Shown in pieces: positions 60,126-64,000 of a stretch of 64,000 nt of DNA. The DNA is from Paracidovorax konjaci (GTDB lineage Bacteria; Pseudomonadota; Gammaproteobacteria; Burkholderiales; Burkholderiaceae_C), in contig NZ_FOMQ01000012.1 of NCBI RefSeq assembly GCF_900112675.1, forward strand, positions 62,001-126,000. Direction: 5' to 3'. Position 1 is the stretch's first letter. Every line of letters begins with the position of its first letter. The notes beneath the pieces are model-generated. The model had not been told where the DNA came from. It ran no database searches and was given only the letters and a program-made list of their open reading frames with translations. The position numbers and the translations under genes are program-made.

Positions 60126-61583
<1,458 letters not shown>

Positions 61584-61667
61584 GCGCCCTTCTTTTCTTA
61601 TCCGTCGCCCGTCTTCCGACGTCCTCGCCCCTTCCGCCCACTTCCTTCCTGCCCTCACGGTACTGCC

Positions 61668-62657
61668 ATGATCTTGAACCGCCGCCGCCTGCTCTCCCAT
61701 GCCACCCTTGCCGGCGCCGCGCTCGCGGCGGGCCTGCCCGTGGGGCGGGCCTGGGCCGACGGCGGCAAGCCGGTGCGCATCCTGGTGGGCTTTCCGCCCG
61801 GCGGAGGCACCGATGCGATCGCGCGCCTGCTGGCCGACAAGCTCAAGGACGTGCTCGGCGTGTCGGTGATCGTGGAGAACCGGCCCGGGGCAGGCGGGCA
61901 GATCGCGGCGCAGGCCCTCAAGGCCGCGCCGGCGGACGGCACCACGGTGTTCCTTACGCACGACCACACCATCTCGATCCTGCCGCAGGTGGTGAAGAAC
62001 CCGGGCTTCGATCCCGAGCGCGACTTCGTAGGTGTGGGCGGCGTCGCCACGTTCGTGAACGCCTTCGCGGTTTCCGGTGGCACGCCGGCCCGCAGCTTCG
62101 ACGACTATGTGGCGTGGGTGAAGCAGCAGGGTGGCGGCAAGAGCGCCGTCGGCATTCCGGCGCCCGCCTCCACGCCGGAATTCCTGGTGAAGCTCCTGGG
62201 CGAGCGCTACCGCATCGATCTGGTGTCCGCGCCGTACCGGGGCAGCGCGCCGATGATCGGCGACATGCTGGGCAACCAGATCGCGGCCGGCGTGGGCTCG
62301 GTGCCCGATTTCCTGGAAAACCACAAGGCCGGCAAGCTGCGCATCGTGGCCGTGCTGGGCGATAAGCGCCAGGGCGCGTTGCCCGACGTGCCCACCTTCG
62401 GTGAACTGGGCCTGAAGGGCTTCGAAGACCTGCCGTATTACGGCTTCTATGCGCCTGCCGGCACGCCGGCGCGCTTCGTGCAGCAGTTCTCGGACGCGCT
62501 GGCGAAGGTGATCGCACAGCGGGAAGTGCATGCCCACCTCGTCGCCCTGGGACTGACGGTGACCCCGATGACCCCGCAGCAGCTCACCGCGCGCGAGCGG
62601 GCCTACACACAGGCGTGGACCCGCATCATCCGGTCGAGCGGCTTCCAGCCGCTGTGA
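61668..62657 (+). CDS. Bug/TctC family substrate-binding protein
   Basis: A periplasmic receptor of 329 residues. A Tat-like leader (LNRRRLLSHATLAGAALAAG) ends at AWADG, then KPVRILVGFPPGGGTDAIARLLA, VIVENRPGAGGQIAAQ and APYRGSAPMIGDMLG. It is 84 bp after argH on the same strand and converges with a LysR gene across 21 bp. No TctAB genes are nearby. Ligand unknown. Confidence 0.9.
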   Translation: MILNRRRLLSHATLAGAALAAGLPVGRAWADGGKPVRILVGFPPGGGTDAIARLLADKLKDVLGVSVIVENRPGAGGQIAAQALKAAPADGTTVFLTHDHTISILPQVVKNPGFDPERDFVGVGGVATFVNAFAVSGGTPARSFDDYVAWVKQQGGGKSAVGIPAPASTPEFLVKLLGERYRIDLVSAPYRGSAPMIGDMLGNQIAAGVGSVPDFLENHKAGKLRIVAVLGDKRQGALPDVPTFGELGLKGFEDLPYYGFYAPAGTPARFVQQFSDALAKVIAQREVHAHLVALGLTVTPMTPQQLTARERAYTQAWTRIIRSSGFQPL

Positions 62658-62678
62658 GGCGGGTTCCTGGCGGTACGC

Positions 62679-63587
62679 TCATGCCTCCGGGTGCCCGGCG
62701 GCATGGCGCGCGATCGCCGCGAAATTGATCGCCAGGCCAGGCGGTCGTGCCCGGCGGTGGGCCACCGCCAGCTCCACGCTCGGCACTGGTGCGCGCAGCG
62801 CCCGGAACGCCACTCCCTGCACGCTGAGCTGGCGCATGCAGGCGGGCACGAGCGACACGCCTATCTCCGCTGACACGAGCGAAAGGATCGAGGCGATCTG
62901 TGGCGCGGGCTGACCCAGGGCCGGCTCGAATCCGGCGGCACGGCATGCGTCCAGCACGGCATCATGCAGGCTCATGCCGATTGCGCGCGGCGTCAGGATG
63001 AACGGCTCATTTCGCAGCGCAGGCAGCGCCAATGCACCGCGGCCCCGCGCGGCAGCGTGCTCTGCGGGCAGCGCAGCCACCAGGGGCTCCTCCAACAGGG
63101 ACTGCACTGCCAGTGCATCGCGATCGGATGCGGAGGGGCGGAGGATCGCGGCGTCCAGCCGGTCTTCCAGCAGCCCGGCAGCCAAAGCCACCGAATTCGC
63201 CTCCACCAGCGTCAACTCGACCTGCGGATAGGCATGGCGGAACGCCCGGATGCTGGCGGGCACGAGCGGGTTGAGCGCCGCGGTACCGGTGAAGCCCAGG
63301 TTCAATTGGCCGGTTTCACCGCGCGCAGCTCGCCGGGCAGCGTGCGCCGCCTGCGCCGCCCGGCCGGGTAGGAGCTGCACACCCTCCAGAAACGCCTGCC
63401 CGGCCTCGGTCAGTTCGGCGCCGTGGGGCACGCGGTGGAAGAGCTGCGCTCCCACCTCGGCTTCCAGGTCCTTGATTTGCAGGCTGAGCGGGGGTTGTCC
63501 AATCCCCAATCGTGCGGCGGCCCGCGTGAAATTGCCTTCCTCAGCCACCGCGAGGAAATAACGGATGTGTCGCAGTTCCATGGCCAT
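62679..63587 (-). CDS. LysR family transcriptional regulator (BenM/CatM-like)
   Basis: A 302-residue LysR protein. The HTH at 1-65 (MELRHIRYFLAVAEEGNFTRAAARLGIGQPPLSLQIKDLE in pattern) matches the aromatic-catabolism subgroup; the effector domain follows from ~90. Two in-frame ATGs at 63587 and 63581 are possible. It is divergent from an MFS transporter gene across 89 bp, its most likely target. Confidence 0.9.
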   Translation of the reverse strand: MAMELRHIRYFLAVAEEGNFTRAAARLGIGQPPLSLQIKDLEAEVGAQLFHRVPHGAELTEAGQAFLEGVQLLPGRAAQAAHAARRAARGETGQLNLGFTGTAALNPLVPASIRAFRHAYPQVELTLVEANSVALAAGLLEDRLDAAILRPSASDRDALAVQSLLEEPLVAALPAEHAAARGRGALALPALRNEPFILTPRAIGMSLHDAVLDACRAAGFEPALGQPAPQIASILSLVSAEIGVSLVPACMRQLSVQGVAFRALRAPVPSVELAVAHRRARPPGLAINFAAIARHAAGHPEA

Positions 63588-63676
63588 TTGTACTACATAT
63601 GAAAAACTGCACTGCCATATATTGGACGGATGGGTCTGCGCTCGGTAAATTGGCCGCCATTACGTCCCCTACCGCC
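63588..63676. promoter_or_regulatory. Divergent LysR-MFS control region
   Basis: The 89-bp gap contains CCATATATTGG (near-palindromic) and an ACATATGAAAA patch. It must hold both promoters and probably the LysR site, but I cannot fix the boxes by eye. Confidence 0.4.
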
Positions 63677-64000
63677 ATGCCCTCTCGATCCGCATCCGTT
63701 TCCTGCGACTCCGCCGCATCCCTTTCCCGGTCTCCCTCCTGCTTGTCTCTCGCTGCGCGGCTGGTCGGCGACGGCACGACGCTGCGCGGCTCCGGGCCTG
63801 CCGCCCTCTGGGTTCGCCGGGGAACGCCGGAATATTTCCGTGCGGGCGTGGCTCTTTTCCTCCTCGGTTTCGCGAGCTTTTCTTTGATCTATTCGGTGCA
63901 GCCGCTGCTACCGGCTTTTGCCGCGAGCTTCGGGCTGACTCCGGCGGAGAGTTCGCTCGCCTTGTCGCTCACGACCGGCTGGCTGGCGTTTTCCATCGTG
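63677..64000 (+). CDS. MFS transporter, YnfM-like (3' truncated by window end)
   Basis: The visible 108 codons begin MPSRSASVSCDSAAS and reach the first transmembrane span at YFRAGVALFLLGFASFSLIYSVQPLLPAF, then FGLTPAESSLALSLTTGW. This is the N-terminal signature of YnfM-type major facilitator exporters. The ~55-residue hydrophilic N terminus is longer than in many relatives, so a later start is possible. The gene continues beyond the window. It is divergent from a LysR gene. Confidence 0.8.
   Translation, partial: MPSRSASVSCDSAASLSRSPSCLSLAARLVGDGTTLRGSGPAALWVRRGTPEYFRAGVALFLLGFASFSLIYSVQPLLPAFAASFGLTPAESSLALSLTTGWLAFSIV

Overview
The window reads as chromosomal DNA of a GC-rich betaproteobacterium of the family Comamonadaceae, most likely Acidovorax or a close relative. 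The evidence is the rpsP-rimM-trmD-rplS order, the polA/DUF2782/thrB/BPSS1780-type membrane protein order, two orphan Bug/TctC binding proteins, an argH divergent from an AlgZ/AlgR-like pair, and short GCTAT-N7-ATAGC palindromes of a kind I associate with this family from memory. No plasmid, prophage, IS element or CRISPR array is visible. Coding density is high and almost every gene is intact; only the last gene (an MFS transporter) is cut by the window edge.

Layout. 0-2.4 kb: ribosomal protein and tRNA/rRNA maturation operon, with a terminator hairpin between rpsP and rimM and a promoter for rplS overlapping the trmD stop codon. 2.4-9.8 kb: Nudix hydrolase, CbiB-family protein, an M48 protease-phhB-rsgA operon, orn, and a DEAD-box RNA helicase with a structured leader. 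9.9-12.2 kb: Bcr/CflA drug exporter and a copper chaperone/DUF2946 pair. 12.3-18.6 kb: a stand-alone sigma-54 gene divergent from a hybrid sensor kinase and an NtrC-type sigma-54 activator. 18.7-20.5 kb: KGG stress protein, tRNA-Lys and GMP reductase. 21.4-24.8 kb: Bug binding protein and M20 peptidase divergent from an RpiR regulator. 24.9-27.3 kb: uvrD.

27.4-32.0 kb holds the most unusual region: a tight five-gene operon with a secreted collagen-like protein (about 38 Gly-X-Y triplets rich in Thr), an Asp/Asn beta-hydroxylase carrying what looks like a C-terminal Nif11-like domain, a sulfotransferase, a Tat-type periplasmic binding protein, and a phage-tail-collar (Mdp-like) protein. I read it as a possible system for making and modifying an exported fibrous protein. 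32.2-37.5 kb: a Fur-box-preceded iron operon (imelysin, di-haem DUF1111 protein, second imelysin, DUF1513). 37.7-39.9 kb: PhoX alkaline phosphatase behind four 11-bp-spaced Pho-box half sites.

40-46.5 kb: membrane protein, homoserine kinase, DUF2782, DNA polymerase I and two unknown proteins. 47-51.4 kb: a D-amino-acid theme (LysR regulator, DadA-type dehydrogenase, amino-acid binding protein coupled to an Asp/Glu racemase). 51.4-54.4 kb: a four-gene operon (DCC thiol oxidoreductase, NAD-dependent epimerase, DoxX-like, DUF2269) next to a GbsR-type regulator; matching operators lie at both promoters. 54.6-56.5 kb: dienelactone hydrolase and a His-rich ZIP metal transporter whose start codon lies inside a palindromic repeat. 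56.5-61.6 kb: an exported argininosuccinate-lyase-like enzyme, an AlgR/AlgZ-like two-component pair, and argH. 61.7-64 kb: Bug binding protein, LysR regulator and a divergent MFS exporter.

Coordinates and starts were chosen by reading the sequence. Family assignments rest on motifs recognised by eye; no database search was run.
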